In this document: positions 16,927-24,249 of the stretch, one piece after another
Position numbering within the stretch: the stretch's first letter is position 1
Layout: each line of letters starts with the position of its first letter
From: a bacterium
GTDB taxonomy: Bacteria > JAUVQV01 > DATDCY01
Direction of reading: 5' to 3'
NCBI GenBank assembly: GCA_036524115.1
Contig: DATDCY010000243.1
Location: forward strand, 1 to 32,669
Length of the DNA: 32,669 nucleotides
Program-made: the position numbers and the translations under genes
The notes under the pieces: model-generated
What the model was told of the DNA's origin: nothing
Seen by the model: only the letters and a program-made list of their open reading frames with translations
The model's database searches: none

Positions 16927-17519
16927 CGAACCGGGCCCGCCGCGGCGGCGCCCGCGCCGAGGGCGAACGCCTTGAGGTTCACGTCGAGCACGCGCGCCGG
17001 CACCTGCCGGCGCAGCGCCTCCGCCCACACGTCCGGGGCGAAGCGCAGGATCGACGAGAGCGCGCCGAGGATGACGGCGTTCACGGCCTTGGCGTTGCCC
17101 GCGGCCAGCGCCAGCCCGTGGCCGTCGATGAAGACGCAGCGCGCGCCCGTCGCGCGCAGGCGCTCCTCGACGTCCGCGGGGTAGCGGGCCTTGCCCACGC
17201 TCACCGGCAGCGGGAGGATCTCCTGGGTGTTGACGAGCACCACGCTGTCGCGGTGGAGGTACTCGAGGTACCGCAGCGTCTCGAGGCGCTCGAAGGAGAC
17301 GAGGTAGTCCGCCCCGCCGCGCGGGATGAGCGGCGAGTGCACGACGGGGCCGAAGCGCAGGTGCGAGACGACGCTGCCGCCGCGCTGCGCCATGCCGTGG
17401 ACCTCGCTCTTCTTGACGTCGCTGCCCGCGAGGGCGGCCGCCTCCGCCAGCACCTCGCTCGCCAGGAGCACCCCCTGCCCGCCCACGCCGGCAAGCAGCA
17501 CGCTCGTCACGGCGCTCAT
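16923..17519 (-). CDS. iorB: Indolepyruvate:ferredoxin oxidoreductase beta subunit
   Basis: IorB is the small subunit of the oxygen-sensitive complex that oxidises aryl-pyruvates to aryl-acetyl-CoA, passing electrons to ferredoxin. The 198-residue protein shows the gamma-type domain of the 2-oxoacid:ferredoxin oxidoreductase family: LLAGVGGQGVLLASEVLAEAA near the N-terminus, then KKSEVHGMAQRGGSVVSHLRFG, and a GNAKAVNAVILGAL segment. The ATG at 17519 overlaps the iorA stop by four bases (ATGA), showing translational coupling, so the longer open frame upstream is rejected. Confidence 0.94.
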   Translation of the reverse strand: MSAVTSVLLAGVGGQGVLLASEVLAEAAALAGSDVKKSEVHGMAQRGGSVVSHLRFGPVVHSPLIPRGGADYLVSFERLETLRYLEYLHRDSVVLVNTQEILPLPVSVGKARYPADVEERLRATGARCVFIDGHGLALAAGNAKAVNAVILGALSSILRFAPDVWAEALRRQVPARVLDVNLKAFALGAGAAAAGPVR

Positions 17520-19285
17520 CGCCCGCCCTCCCCCGCCGCGACGAAGGCGGCGCGGTCGCAGTGGGCGGCGCAGACCCCGCAGCCGGTGCACAGCGCCGCG
17601 TCGACGACGGCGCGCGCCTCGCGACCCTCGCCCGTGAGCGAGAGCGCCGGGCAGGCGACGACGATGCAGCGGCGGCAGCCGTCGCACTTGGTCTCGTCCA
17701 CGCGCAGCACCGCGCCGTGCGGCTTGCGCGTCAGCAGCACGCAGGGGCCGCGGTTGACCAGCAGCGCCGGTCCCGGCGCGGCCAGCAGCCGGTCGAGGGC
17801 CCCGGCGAGCCCCGGCAGGTCATAGGCGTCCGTCTCGACCACATCCGGGATTCCCATGGCGCGCCCGAGCGCCGCGATCGAGATCTCCGGCGTCGTCTCC
17901 CCCGCCAGCGTGCGCCCGGTCCCCGGGTGCTGCTGGCGGCCGGTCATCGCGGTGGTGCGATTGTCGAGAACGATCGTCAGCGTGTGCGCGCGGTTGTAGA
18001 CGAGGTCCACCAGCGGGGTCAGCCCCGAGTGGAAGAACGTCGAGTCCCCGATCACCGCGACCACCTGCCGGCGCTCGGAGGGCGGGAGCGCGCGCTCCAC
18101 GCCGTGCGCCACGCCGAGGCTCGCGCCCATGCAGAGGCAGGTGTCGAGCGCCGCCAGGGGCGGGAGCGCCGCGAGCGTGTAGCAGCCGATGTCGCCCGAG
18201 ACGACGACCCGCCGCGCCTTGAGCAGCGAGAAGATGCCGCGATGCGGGCAGCCCGGGCAGAGCACCGGGGGCCGGCCCGGGAGGTCCGCCGGGCACGCGG
18301 CCAGCGCCGGCGACGATTCGCCGCCCCACGCCTCGGCCACGAGCGTCGGGTTGAGTTCGCCGACGAGCGAGCGCGCCGCCGCGCCCTCGACCGCGATCCC
18401 CCAGGAGCGCACCTGCTCCTCGATGAACGGGTCCAGCTCCTCGACGACGATCACCCGCCGGTGGCGCGCCGCGAAGGCCTCGATGCGCCGGCGCGGCAGC
18501 GGCCAGGTCATGCCGAGCTTCAGGAAGCTGGCCTTCGGGAAGGCCTCGCGGGCGTACTGGTAGGCGACGCCCGCCGCGATGATCCCCGGCTGGCCCTCCT
18601 CGCCGGCGATCTCGCGCGTCAGGTCGGTCGTCTCCGCCAGTTCGGCGAGCCGCCTCGTGCGCTCCTCGACCACGCGGTGGCGCCGGATGCCGTGCGCCGG
18701 GACCATCACGAGCTTCTCCGGCTCGCGCACGAACCGCTTCTCGACGGGCGACGCCACGCGCTCCCCGAAGGAGACGCGCCCTTTCGCGTGCGAGAGCCGC
18801 GTCACGGTGCGCAGCATGACGGGGGTGTCGTGCTCCTCGCTCAGGGCGAAGGCGCGCAGCGTGAAGTCGCGCGCCTCCTGGCTGTCGGCAGGCTCGAGCA
18901 TCGGGACCTTGGCGAAGCGCGCGTAGTTGCGGTTGTCCTGCTCGTTCTGGCTGGAGAACTGCTGCGGGTCGTCGGCCGTGACCAGCACGAGCCCGCCGCG
19001 CACGCCGGTGTACGAGAGCGTGAAGAGCGGGTCGGCGGCGACGTTGACGCCCACGTGCTTCATCGTCACCAGCACGCGTGCGCCGGCCCACGACGCGCCG
19101 GCGCCGACCTCGAGGGCCACCTTCTCGTTGACGGACCACTGGCACCGCGGCCCCGGGAGCGTGGCGAGCACCTCGAGGATCTCGGTGCTCGGCGTCCCCG
19201 CGTATCCGGTGGCGAAGTCGACCCCCGCCTCCCACGCGCCGCGGGCGATGGCCTCGTTGCCCGAGAGCAGCGCGACCGTCGTCAC
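17516..19285 (-). CDS. iorA: Indolepyruvate:ferredoxin oxidoreductase alpha subunit
   Basis: The large catalytic subunit, 589 residues. The N-terminal pyrimidine-binding domain begins LLSGNEAIARGAWEAGVDFATGYAGTPSTE. The thiamine diphosphate domain has GDIGCYTLAALPP and VIGDSTFFHSG...N. The C-terminal ferredoxin domain holds two [4Fe-4S] motifs: C534, C537, C540, C545 (the CxxCxxCxxxxCP form usual in IorA) and C566, C569, C572, C576. Substrates are 2-oxoacids from Trp, Phe and Tyr. The enzyme implies anaerobic or low-oxygen metabolism, and it may also run in the reductive, biosynthetic direction. The start is a GTG overlapping the stop of the TPR gene (GTGA). Confidence 0.95.
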   Translation of the reverse strand: MTTVALLSGNEAIARGAWEAGVDFATGYAGTPSTEILEVLATLPGPRCQWSVNEKVALEVGAGASWAGARVLVTMKHVGVNVAADPLFTLSYTGVRGGLVLVTADDPQQFSSQNEQDNRNYARFAKVPMLEPADSQEARDFTLRAFALSEEHDTPVMLRTVTRLSHAKGRVSFGERVASPVEKRFVREPEKLVMVPAHGIRRHRVVEERTRRLAELAETTDLTREIAGEEGQPGIIAAGVAYQYAREAFPKASFLKLGMTWPLPRRRIEAFAARHRRVIVVEELDPFIEEQVRSWGIAVEGAAARSLVGELNPTLVAEAWGGESSPALAACPADLPGRPPVLCPGCPHRGIFSLLKARRVVVSGDIGCYTLAALPPLAALDTCLCMGASLGVAHGVERALPPSERRQVVAVIGDSTFFHSGLTPLVDLVYNRAHTLTIVLDNRTTAMTGRQQHPGTGRTLAGETTPEISIAALGRAMGIPDVVETDAYDLPGLAGALDRLLAAPGPALLVNRGPCVLLTRKPHGAVLRVDETKCDGCRRCIVVACPALSLTGEGREARAVVDAALCTGCGVCAAHCDRAAFVAAGEGGR

Positions 19286-19980
19286 GACGCCGGCGTGCCC
19301 TTGCCCGAGAGCGCCTGCACGCGCGTCTTCGCGTCCGCGGCCCAGGAGCCGTCGGGGTACTTGGCGAGCACGTCGCGGTACGCCTCCAGCGCCGCGGCGC
19401 TCTTGCCGCGCTTCTCCTCGATGCCGGCGATCTCCATCATGATCTGCGCGCGCGGCAGCACCGACTCCTTGTCCTCGAGCAGGGCCTGGAAGGCCGTGAG
19501 CGCCGCGTCGTCGCGCCCCTGCGACAGCTCGAGGTAGGCGAGCGCAACGCCGGCGAGCGACCCCAGATCACCCTTGGCGCTCTTGCCGCGCACCTGCTCA
19601 TACGCCTGCCTCGCCTTGTCCGCGTCGCCGCCGGCGCCGAGCGCCCCGGCCTCGAGATAGCGCGCCACCTGCCCCGCGGGGGCGCTGTCGTACTTCTTCG
19701 CCAACTGGCCGAACTCGCTGACCAGATCGGCCGGCGGCGCGCCCGTCGTCACCTGGCCGAGGCGGGCGACGGCCGTGGAGACCGCCTCGTCCCGCTTCAC
19801 CCGGGAGCGCTCGATGAGCGCCTTCGTCACGACCGCGAGCAGGAGCACGCCGACGGCCGCGCCCGCGATCGCCCCGGCGCGGGAGCGGTGCTCGGTGACC
19901 CACGTCCAGATGTGCTGCGAGGCGCTGAGGAACTCGTCGGGCTCCTTCAGGAGCTGCTTGCGCGATTGCTGTTGTGCCAC
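19282..19980 (-). CDS. Membrane-anchored TPR protein (YfgM/DUF2133-like)
   Basis: The 232-residue protein has one membrane segment at about residues 35-57 (AGAIAGAAVGVLLLAVVTKAL) after a charged cytoplasmic N-terminus. About four tetratricopeptide-like repeats follow (for example GDADKARQAYEQVRGKSAKGDLGSLAGVALAYLE and GKSAAALEAYRDVLAKYPDGSWA). The layout resembles YfgM, an ancillary factor of the Sec translocon that links to periplasmic chaperones; the similarity is by architecture. GTG start with GGAGG 8 bases upstream. It lies 14 bases after the PHP gene and overlaps iorA, so it is part of that operon although a link to 2-oxoacid metabolism is not obvious. Confidence 0.8.
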   Translation of the reverse strand: MAQQQSRKQLLKEPDEFLSASQHIWTWVTEHRSRAGAIAGAAVGVLLLAVVTKALIERSRVKRDEAVSTAVARLGQVTTGAPPADLVSEFGQLAKKYDSAPAGQVARYLEAGALGAGGDADKARQAYEQVRGKSAKGDLGSLAGVALAYLELSQGRDDAALTAFQALLEDKESVLPRAQIMMEIAGIEEKRGKSAAALEAYRDVLAKYPDGSWAADAKTRVQALSGKGTPAS

Positions 19981-19994
19981 GGAACGTCCTCCTG

Positions 19995-20657
19995 TCAGGC
20001 TGGTGTACCGGCGGCGAGCCTCGCGGCGAGGCGCTCGGCGTCCCGGAAGATGGCGGCGACCGCCCGTTCGGCGAGGCCGGCGCCGCGCGCCACGCGCGCG
20101 GCATGTTCCCGGGTGATGAGGTCACCCGGGCTGTGTGTGTCGGAGTTGACGACGAGGGTGGCCCCGGCCGCCGCGGCGAGGCGTGCGACGTGGCCGTTGG
20201 CGAGGCAATGGCCCTTGCGCGCCGAAAGCTCGAGGGCCACGGCGCGGCGCGCCGCCTGCCGCGCCTCGCGCGCCGTGATCAGGCCGGGGTGTGCGAGGAT
20301 GTCGCAGCCGCCGGCGATCGCCATGGTGTTCGTGCCCTCGGGGACCGGCTCGACCAGCGTCTCGCCGTGGACGACGACCACGCGGGCGCCCATGCGCCGC
20401 GCCTCGCGGATCAGCTCCGGGATGAGCTCGGGCGGGTTGTGCGTCAGCTCGGCGCCGGGGAGGACGCGGATCTTCCAGTAGCGCGAGACCTCCGCCGCCG
20501 CCGCGACCGCTCCGCGCACCGCGTGCTCCAGCGTCGAGCTGTCGACGTGGTCCGTGATGGCCAGCCAGCGGTAGCCGAGCCGCTCGGCGCGGCGCGCCAG
20601 CTCGGCGGGCACCAGCTCGCCGTCAGAGAAAAGCGTGTGGGTGTGCAGATCGATCAT
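19995..20657 (-). CDS. PHP-domain phosphoesterase (histidinol-phosphatase-like)
   Basis: A 220-residue single-domain PHP protein. Metal ligands expected of the family are present: H5 and H7 (DLHTHT), D36-H37 (TDH), E70 and H73 (GAELTH), H97 (VHGE), H123 (LAHPG) and D173/H175 (NSDTHSPGD). It probably hydrolyses a phosphomonoester or a nucleotide in a trinuclear metal site; a role in histidine synthesis cannot be assumed because no other his gene is near. I chose the ATG at 20657 because it gives the canonical MIDLHTHT start. A GTG at 20669 lies very close to the AAAGGAG site and is an alternative. First gene of the php-tpr-iorAB run. Confidence 0.87.
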   Translation of the reverse strand: MIDLHTHTLFSDGELVPAELARRAERLGYRWLAITDHVDSSTLEHAVRGAVAAAAEVSRYWKIRVLPGAELTHNPPELIPELIREARRMGARVVVVHGETLVEPVPEGTNTMAIAGGCDILAHPGLITAREARQAARRAVALELSARKGHCLANGHVARLAAAAGATLVVNSDTHSPGDLITREHAARVARGAGLAERAVAAIFRDAERLAARLAAGTPA

Positions 20658-20690
20658 CGCCTGAATCACGACTCCTTTCAAAGACGCGGC

Positions 20691-20720
20691 ATTCTACACG
20701 AACCGGGCAACCATCGGCAA
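20691..20720 (-). promoter_or_regulatory. Sigma70-type promoter for php-tpr-iorAB
   Basis: TTGCCG (20720-20715) and TAGAAT (20696-20691) are separated by 18 bases, facing the PHP gene. The predicted start near 20684 gives a leader of about 27 bases containing AAAGGAG. It is back to back with the lipoprotein promoter. Confidence 0.5.
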
Positions 20721-20743
20721 CCGCAGGAATTTTCCGTCGCGAG

Positions 20744-20759
20744 TGTGACGCAGGTCACT
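20744..20759. promoter_or_regulatory. CRP/FNR-family-like palindromic site
   Basis: TGTGA at 20744-20748 and TCACT at 20755-20759 with a 6-base spacer match the CRP consensus TGTGA-N6-TCACA at 9 of 10 positions. The centre (20751.5) lies about 43 bases upstream of the predicted lipoprotein transcription start, close to a class II activator position. It lies about 67 bases upstream of the predicted php start. Confidence 0.5.
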
Positions 20760-20788
20760 TGTGCGCCAGCGCACCCGGTTGCTAGGAT
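20759..20788 (+). promoter_or_regulatory. Candidate promoter of the lipoprotein gene
   Basis: TTGTGC (20759-20764) and TAGGAT (20783-20788), spacer 18. The spacer contains a perfect palindrome GTGCGC-CA-GCGCAC (20761-20774) that would suit a repressor. A 7 bp hairpin CTTCCCC/GGGGAAG (20807-20827) lies in the predicted leader. Confidence 0.4.
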
Positions 20789-20869
20789 GCCCGTCACGCC
20801 ACATTCCTTCCCCCGCCGCAGGGGAAGCGATGCGGGCGGGTCTGTCTCTTGCGGCTGGAGGGCTCTACG

Positions 20870-21220
20870 ATGAAGCGAATCGCTCTGTTCATTCTGGCGG
20901 TGCTGGCGCTCGTTGGCGTGGCGGCGTGCGGCGGCGATCACAACGGCGACCCCGTGGGCGTCTGGAATGCGGGCCTCGCCTATCGGTGCGACGGCAACTA
21001 CCACCGCCTGACTTTCCGTTTCTTCGAGGGTGGCGGCTTCCGCGACTCCACCACGCACACGGGCAGGTGGGCCGTGGACGGCGACGACATCAGGGTCCGG
21101 ATGAGCAACGGCTATGTCCTGGCCGGGACGATCGCCGGCGACAGGACCATGTCGGGGACCTTCACCGGCGGCGACGGCCCCGGCTGCTGGGAGGCGACGA
21201 AGTCGGCCAACCTGCCGTGA
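20870..21220 (+). CDS. Small lipoprotein with lipocalin-like repeats
   Basis: The 116-residue protein has a type II signal peptide (MKRIALFILAVLALVGVAAC) with lipobox VAAC, so C20 would be lipidated. The mature part is beta-rich with repeated short strands and turns (GVWNAGLAYRCDG, HRLTFRFFEGGGF, GRWAVDGDDIRVRMSNGY, GTIAGDRTMSGTFTGGD, GCWEATK), the pattern of small lipocalin-like or copper-resistance-like lipoproteins. Two further cysteines may form a disulfide. Function is unknown. ATG with GGAGGG 7 bases upstream. It is a single-gene unit diverging from php-iorAB under a CRP-like site. Confidence 0.8.
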   Translation: MKRIALFILAVLALVGVAACGGDHNGDPVGVWNAGLAYRCDGNYHRLTFRFFEGGGFRDSTTHTGRWAVDGDDIRVRMSNGYVLAGTIAGDRTMSGTFTGGDGPGCWEATKSANLP

Positions 21221-21299
21221 TCTGACGCGGCCCCTTCGGCGCGTGGTGCGCCCGACGCGCTCGCCAAGGGTTGTGCCTCTGGACGCACTCGAGGTGACG

Positions 21300-21332
21300 A
21301 AAAAATAGGCCCCCGCCGAAGAGCGGCGGGGG
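21300..21332 (-). terminator. Intrinsic terminator of the small RNA / tRNA-Arg transcript
   Basis: A 9 bp GC stem (CCCCCGCCG with CGGCGGGGG) and a 5-base loop CTCTT, followed on the minus strand by CCTATTTTTT. This is the clearest rho-independent terminator in the window. Confidence 0.85.
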
Positions 21333-21452
21333 GTGGGATGGGTGCCGCGTCATGGGGGCGGGACAAAGCCCGCGGTCCGGCTGACGCAACACCCGGGGGC
21401 CGATGGCCTCCGCCGAGGGGGAGACGCCACACCCCGGCTGACCGTCGGTCCT
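21300..21452 (-). ncRNA. Candidate orphan small RNA
   Basis: About 153 nt between a good promoter and an intrinsic terminator, with no open frame worth keeping. Predicted folds from 5' to 3': a short GACCG/CGGTC palindrome; a GC stem CCGGGG with CCCCGG (21437 to 21393) that encloses GTGGC/GCCAT and CTCC/GGAG; a 13 bp stem at 21394-21382 with 21352-21340 (two G-U pairs) enclosing a GCGGG-CTTTGT-CCCGC hairpin at 21373-21358; then the terminator. The sequence GTCAGCCGG occurs twice. I do not recognise 6S, SRP, tmRNA, RNase P or a riboswitch core. It lies downstream of tRNA-Arg on the same strand and convergent with the lipoprotein gene. Confidence 0.5.
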
Positions 21453-21458
21453 ACCTGC

Positions 21459-21486
21459 AATATAGGTTCATCTGGGAAGATGGCAA
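21459..21486 (-). promoter_or_regulatory. Promoter of the candidate small RNA
   Basis: TTGCCA (21486-21481) and TATATT (21464-21459) with a 16-base spacer; each box matches its consensus at 5 of 6 positions. The predicted start is the A near 21452. Confidence 0.55.
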
Positions 21487-21561
21487 GCCCCCCGGGGATG
21501 AGCAATCGGGGCGTGCCGATTGTGGGGATCCATGACTGAGGCACATCTGAACGCCTTTGGT

Positions 21562-21638
21562 TGGTGCCCCCGGCGCGACTCGAACGCGCGGCCTACAGAT
21601 TAGGAATCTGCCGCTCTATCCACCTGAGCTACGGGGGC
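21562..21638 (-). tRNA. tRNA-Arg (anticodon CCU)
   Basis: A complete 77 nt cloverleaf on the minus strand. The acceptor is GCCCCCG with CGGGGGC, the D stem GCTC/GAGC, the anticodon stem GCAGA/TCTGT with loop TTCCTAA (anticodon CCT), and the T arm GCGCG-TTCGAGT-CGCGC. The discriminator is A and the 3' CCA is encoded. It reads the rare arginine codon AGG. Confidence 0.95.
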
Positions 21639-21661
21639 CTGCCGTGACGGCGGCGCGCTAA

Positions 21662-21770
21662 CGGCCTGCGACTGCGTTGCACTCCTCGCGTTCGCTTGCG
21701 GCGTACGCCCAGTACGCCTCAGCGCCCGCTTGTCGTGCGCCTTGTCTCGGCTCGTTATCGCGTCGCCTCC
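21662..21770 (-). repeat. Palindromic intergenic repeat, copy 1
   Basis: The first of two tandem copies (about 109 bp, start-to-start 140 bp) between apt and tRNA-Arg. Read on the minus strand it has a CAAGGCGCACGAC arm, a palindromic core GGCGTAC...GTACGCC (21700-21718 region) and a GAGGAGTGCAACGC arm. The second copy and the element at 29464-29557 share both arms. Confidence 0.8.
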
Positions 21771-21801
21771 ATGCTCCTGTTCGTTCCCGGCGGCGCGGTC
21801 T

Positions 21802-21910
21802 CGGCCTGCGACTGCGTTGCGCTCCTCGCGCCCGCCTGCGACGTACTCCAGTACGTCTCGGCGTTCGCTTCGTCGCGCTCCTTGTCTCGGCTCGAGCCTG
21901 CGTCGCCTCT
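21802..21910 (-). repeat. Palindromic intergenic repeat, copy 2
   Basis: The second tandem copy, differing from copy 1 by scattered substitutions and single-base indels. Its core is a perfect palindrome GACGTACT-CC-AGTACGTC (21840-21857). The minus-strand arms are CAAGGAGCGCGACGA and GAGGAGCGCAACGC. It ends 27 bases before the apt stop codon. Confidence 0.8.
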
Positions 21911-21937
21911 AATCCGGTTCCGGCCTCGCTCCCGCCT

Positions 21938-22453
21938 TTAGTACTGAATCAGCGAGTACGCCGGATGCTTCAGCTTCTCGCGGCCGTTGAGGAAGAGCAG
22001 CTCCACGAGGAAGGCGCACTCGACGATGTCCCCGCCCTGCTGCTCGACGAGCTTGACCGCCGCGTTCACCGTCCCGCCCGTGGCCAGCAGGTCGTCGGCG
22101 ATGACCACGCGCTGCCCGGCGGTGATCGCGTCCTGGTGGATCTCCAGCGCGTCGGTGCCGTACTCCAGCTCGTAGATCGTCTTGTGCGTCTTGTACGGGA
22201 GCTTGCCCGGCTTGCGGATGAGGATGACCCCCGCGCCCAGCCGGTACGCGAGCGCCGCGCCGATCACGAAGCCCCGGGCCTCCACGCCGACGACGCAATC
22301 GACGCGCTTGCCCACGTAGCGCGAGGCGAGCATGTCGACCGCCTTGCCGAAGCCGGCCGGGTCGCGCAGCAGCGGCGTGAGGTCCTTGAAGAGGATGCCG
22401 GGCTTCGGGAAGTCCTGGATGTCCCGCACGAGGCGCTTGAGCTGGTCGACCAC
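21938..22453 (-). CDS. apt: Adenine phosphoribosyltransferase
   Basis: Apt salvages adenine: adenine + PRPP gives AMP + PPi. The 171-residue cytoplasmic protein begins [25 protein letters not shown], a signature of bacterial Apt. It has the substrate-loop [14 protein letters not shown] and the PRPP-binding motif [13 protein letters not shown] (about residues 116-128). Length is usual for the family. The start is a GTG preceded by a purine-rich AGGGGGG. It lies 78 bases downstream of tRNA-Pro(CGG) and may share its promoter. Confidence 0.95.
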   Translation of the reverse strand: MVDQLKRLVRDIQDFPKPGILFKDLTPLLRDPAGFGKAVDMLASRYVGKRVDCVVGVEARGFVIGAALAYRLGAGVILIRKPGKLPYKTHKTIYELEYGTDALEIHQDAITAGQRVVIADDLLATGGTVNAAVKLVEQQGGDIVECAFLVELLFLNGREKLKHPAYSLIQY

Positions 22454-22531
22454 GTCCGCTGCCCCCCTGCCGACGCCGCCCGCGACGGCGGCCCGTCGCT
22501 GTCCGCTGCGGCCGCGGCCCGCTGTGAAGAG

Positions 22532-22608
22532 TGGTCGGGACGAGAGGATTTGAACCTCCGACTCCCTGCTCCCGAAGCAGGTGCGCTACCAGGCTGCGCT
22601 ACGTCCCG
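22532..22608 (-). tRNA. tRNA-Pro (anticodon CGG)
   Basis: A complete 77 nt cloverleaf on the minus strand: acceptor CGGGACG/CGTCCCG, D stem GCGC/GCGC, anticodon stem CCTGC/GCAGG with loop TTCGGGA (anticodon CGG, reading CCG), T arm GGAGG-TTCAAAT-CCTCT. The CCA end is encoded. Confidence 0.96.
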
Positions 22609-22645
22609 ACATCCTGCCCACAAGTCCCTGGCACGACGGACGCAG

Positions 22646-22674
22646 ATGATGCAGCATCCGGCGGAATATTTCAA
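22646..22674 (-). promoter_or_regulatory. Promoter of tRNA-Pro(CGG)-apt
   Basis: TTGAAA (22674-22669) and CATCAT (22651-22646) with a 17-base spacer, about 35-40 bases upstream of the tRNA 5' end. It lies in the otherwise empty gap between the GGDEF gene and the tRNA. Confidence 0.45.
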
Positions 22675-22709
22675 CTGCCCGCGACACGCGGCGAGCGCGG
22701 GCGGGGCGT

Positions 22710-24215
22710 CTAGTGCTGGGGGACCCAGGCCTGGACCTGGTTGCGACCGAGGTGCTTGGCGCGATACAGCGCCTGGTCGGCAGCGCCCACGAGGTCCTGC
22801 GGCTGCATCACGTCCTCGGGATAGGAGGCGACGCCGAGGCTCACGGTCAGCCTGCCGCCGGGCAGCACCTCCTCGCCGGCGCAGCGCCGCCGCTCCACGG
22901 CACGGCACAGGCGCTTGGCCAGCGCCAGCGCCTGGCGCTTGTCGGTCTGCGGCAGCAGAAAGGCGAACTCCTCGCCGCCGTAGCGCGCGACCAAGTCGTG
23001 CTGGCGCGCGGCCGCCTGGAACATCCCGGCCAGCTCGCGCAGCAGCGTGTCGCCCGCCTGGTGCCCCCAGGCGTCGTTGAAGGCCTTGAAGTGGTCGATG
23101 TCCAGGAGCAGCAGCGAGAGCGGCTGCGCGTAGCGGCGGGCGCGGCCGATCTCCGCGACCAGCCCCTCCTGGAAGTGCTTGTGGTTGTAGAGGCCGGTCA
23201 GCCCGTCGGTCACCGCCAGCCGCGACTGCTCCCCGTAGAGCCGCGCGTTGTCGACGGCGATCGACACCGTGCCCGCGAAGGTCTGGAGGAAGCGCAGCTC
23301 CTCCTGCGTGTACGAGCGCGGGGCGCGGTGGTACAGGGTCATCACGCCGATGCAGCGGCCGCGCACGGACAGCGGCAGGCACAGCAGCGAGCGCAGCCCC
23401 ATGCGGCTGAGCATCTCGCCCTTGAGGAAGCCGCCGTCGGCCTTCTCGACGTCCTCCACGTGGACGGGCTCGCCCGTGAGCGCCGCCTGCCCCGCCGCGG
23501 ACGAGCCGACCGGGATCGCGCCGCGCCGGCAGTACTCGGGCGCCAGGCCGCTGTGGGCGACGAGCTCCAGGTTCTTGCCGGCCGCGTCCATCAGGCGCAC
23601 CGAGGAGGCCGCCGCCTGGAAGAGCTCCCCGGCCAGCCGCAGGACCGTCGCCAGCACGTCGCTGAGCGCAAGCTGCGCCGTCAGGATGCGCGCCGTCTCG
23701 TAGAGCGTCGCGGTCTCGGCCATGCGCCGCCCGAGCTGGTCCATCTGCCGCTCGAGCAGCTCGTTCTTGCCGGCGAGGTCGTCGGCGAGATCGCGGTAGA
23801 GCTTGCTGGCGCGGATGCGCCGCTCCTCCAGGCCCCGGCGCACCGCGGCGACGATGTCCGAGGGCTCGAAGGGCTTCACGAGGTAGTCGCTGGCGCCCGC
23901 CTTCATGATCTCGACCGCGACCCGCTCGCTCCCCTGGCCCGTCACCGCGATGCAGGGCAGATCCGGGTCCACCCCGCGGGCGAGGCGGATCAGCTCCAGG
24001 CCGTTCATGTCGGGGAGCTGGAAGTCGATGAGCGCGGCCGACGGCCCGGCCTCGCGCACCGCCGCGAACGCCGCCGCCCCGCTGCGCGCCACGATCGGCT
24101 CCCAGCCCGCGTGGCGGACGGTGAGCGCGAGCAACTCGGCGATGTCGACGTCGTCGTCGACGATGAGCACCCGCGCGGGCGTCGGCGCGGAATCCCTGGC
24201 GTCCCGGATCGTCAT
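22710..24215 (-). CDS. REC-GAF-GGDEF response regulator (diguanylate cyclase)
   Basis: The 501-residue cytoplasmic signalling protein makes c-di-GMP from two GTP. The receiver domain covers about residues 14-130 with acidic D20-D22, phosphoacceptor D64 and K114. A coiled-coil linker runs about 131-170, a GAF sensor domain about 171-325, and the diguanylate cyclase domain 334-498 with an intact GGEEF active site (413-417). The inhibitory I-site RxxD is R404-D407, five residues before GGEEF, so product inhibition is expected. No histidine kinase is adjacent. The ATG at 24215 has only a weak ribosome-binding site. It lies 34 bases downstream of pcm. Confidence 0.94.
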   Translation of the reverse strand: MTIRDARDSAPTPARVLIVDDDVDIAELLALTVRHAGWEPIVARSGAAAFAAVREAGPSAALIDFQLPDMNGLELIRLARGVDPDLPCIAVTGQGSERVAVEIMKAGASDYLVKPFEPSDIVAAVRRGLEERRIRASKLYRDLADDLAGKNELLERQMDQLGRRMAETATLYETARILTAQLALSDVLATVLRLAGELFQAAASSVRLMDAAGKNLELVAHSGLAPEYCRRGAIPVGSSAAGQAALTGEPVHVEDVEKADGGFLKGEMLSRMGLRSLLCLPLSVRGRCIGVMTLYHRAPRSYTQEELRFLQTFAGTVSIAVDNARLYGEQSRLAVTDGLTGLYNHKHFQEGLVAEIGRARRYAQPLSLLLLDIDHFKAFNDAWGHQAGDTLLRELAGMFQAAARQHDLVARYGGEEFAFLLPQTDKRQALALAKRLCRAVERRRCAGEEVLPGGRLTVSLGVASYPEDVMQPQDLVGAADQALYRAKHLGRNQVQAWVPQH

Positions 24216-24249
24216 ATCTACGAAGTATACCTTGGCGCCGGCGCGAGCA

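Noticed and set aside
21333-21539. Small open frames on both strands in the small-RNA region
   Set aside because: No ribosome-binding sites and low-complexity products. The nested stems, promoter and terminator explain the stretch better.
21300-21540. 6S RNA, SRP RNA or a GEMM-type riboswitch
   Set aside because: No conserved central bubble, no SRP apical loop and no GEMM core on either strand by eye. A covariance search could still overturn this.
21662-21910. CRISPR array or attachment site next to tRNA-Arg
   Set aside because: Only two long imperfect copies with no short-repeat/spacer pattern, no cas genes, no integrase and no duplicate of the tRNA 3' end.
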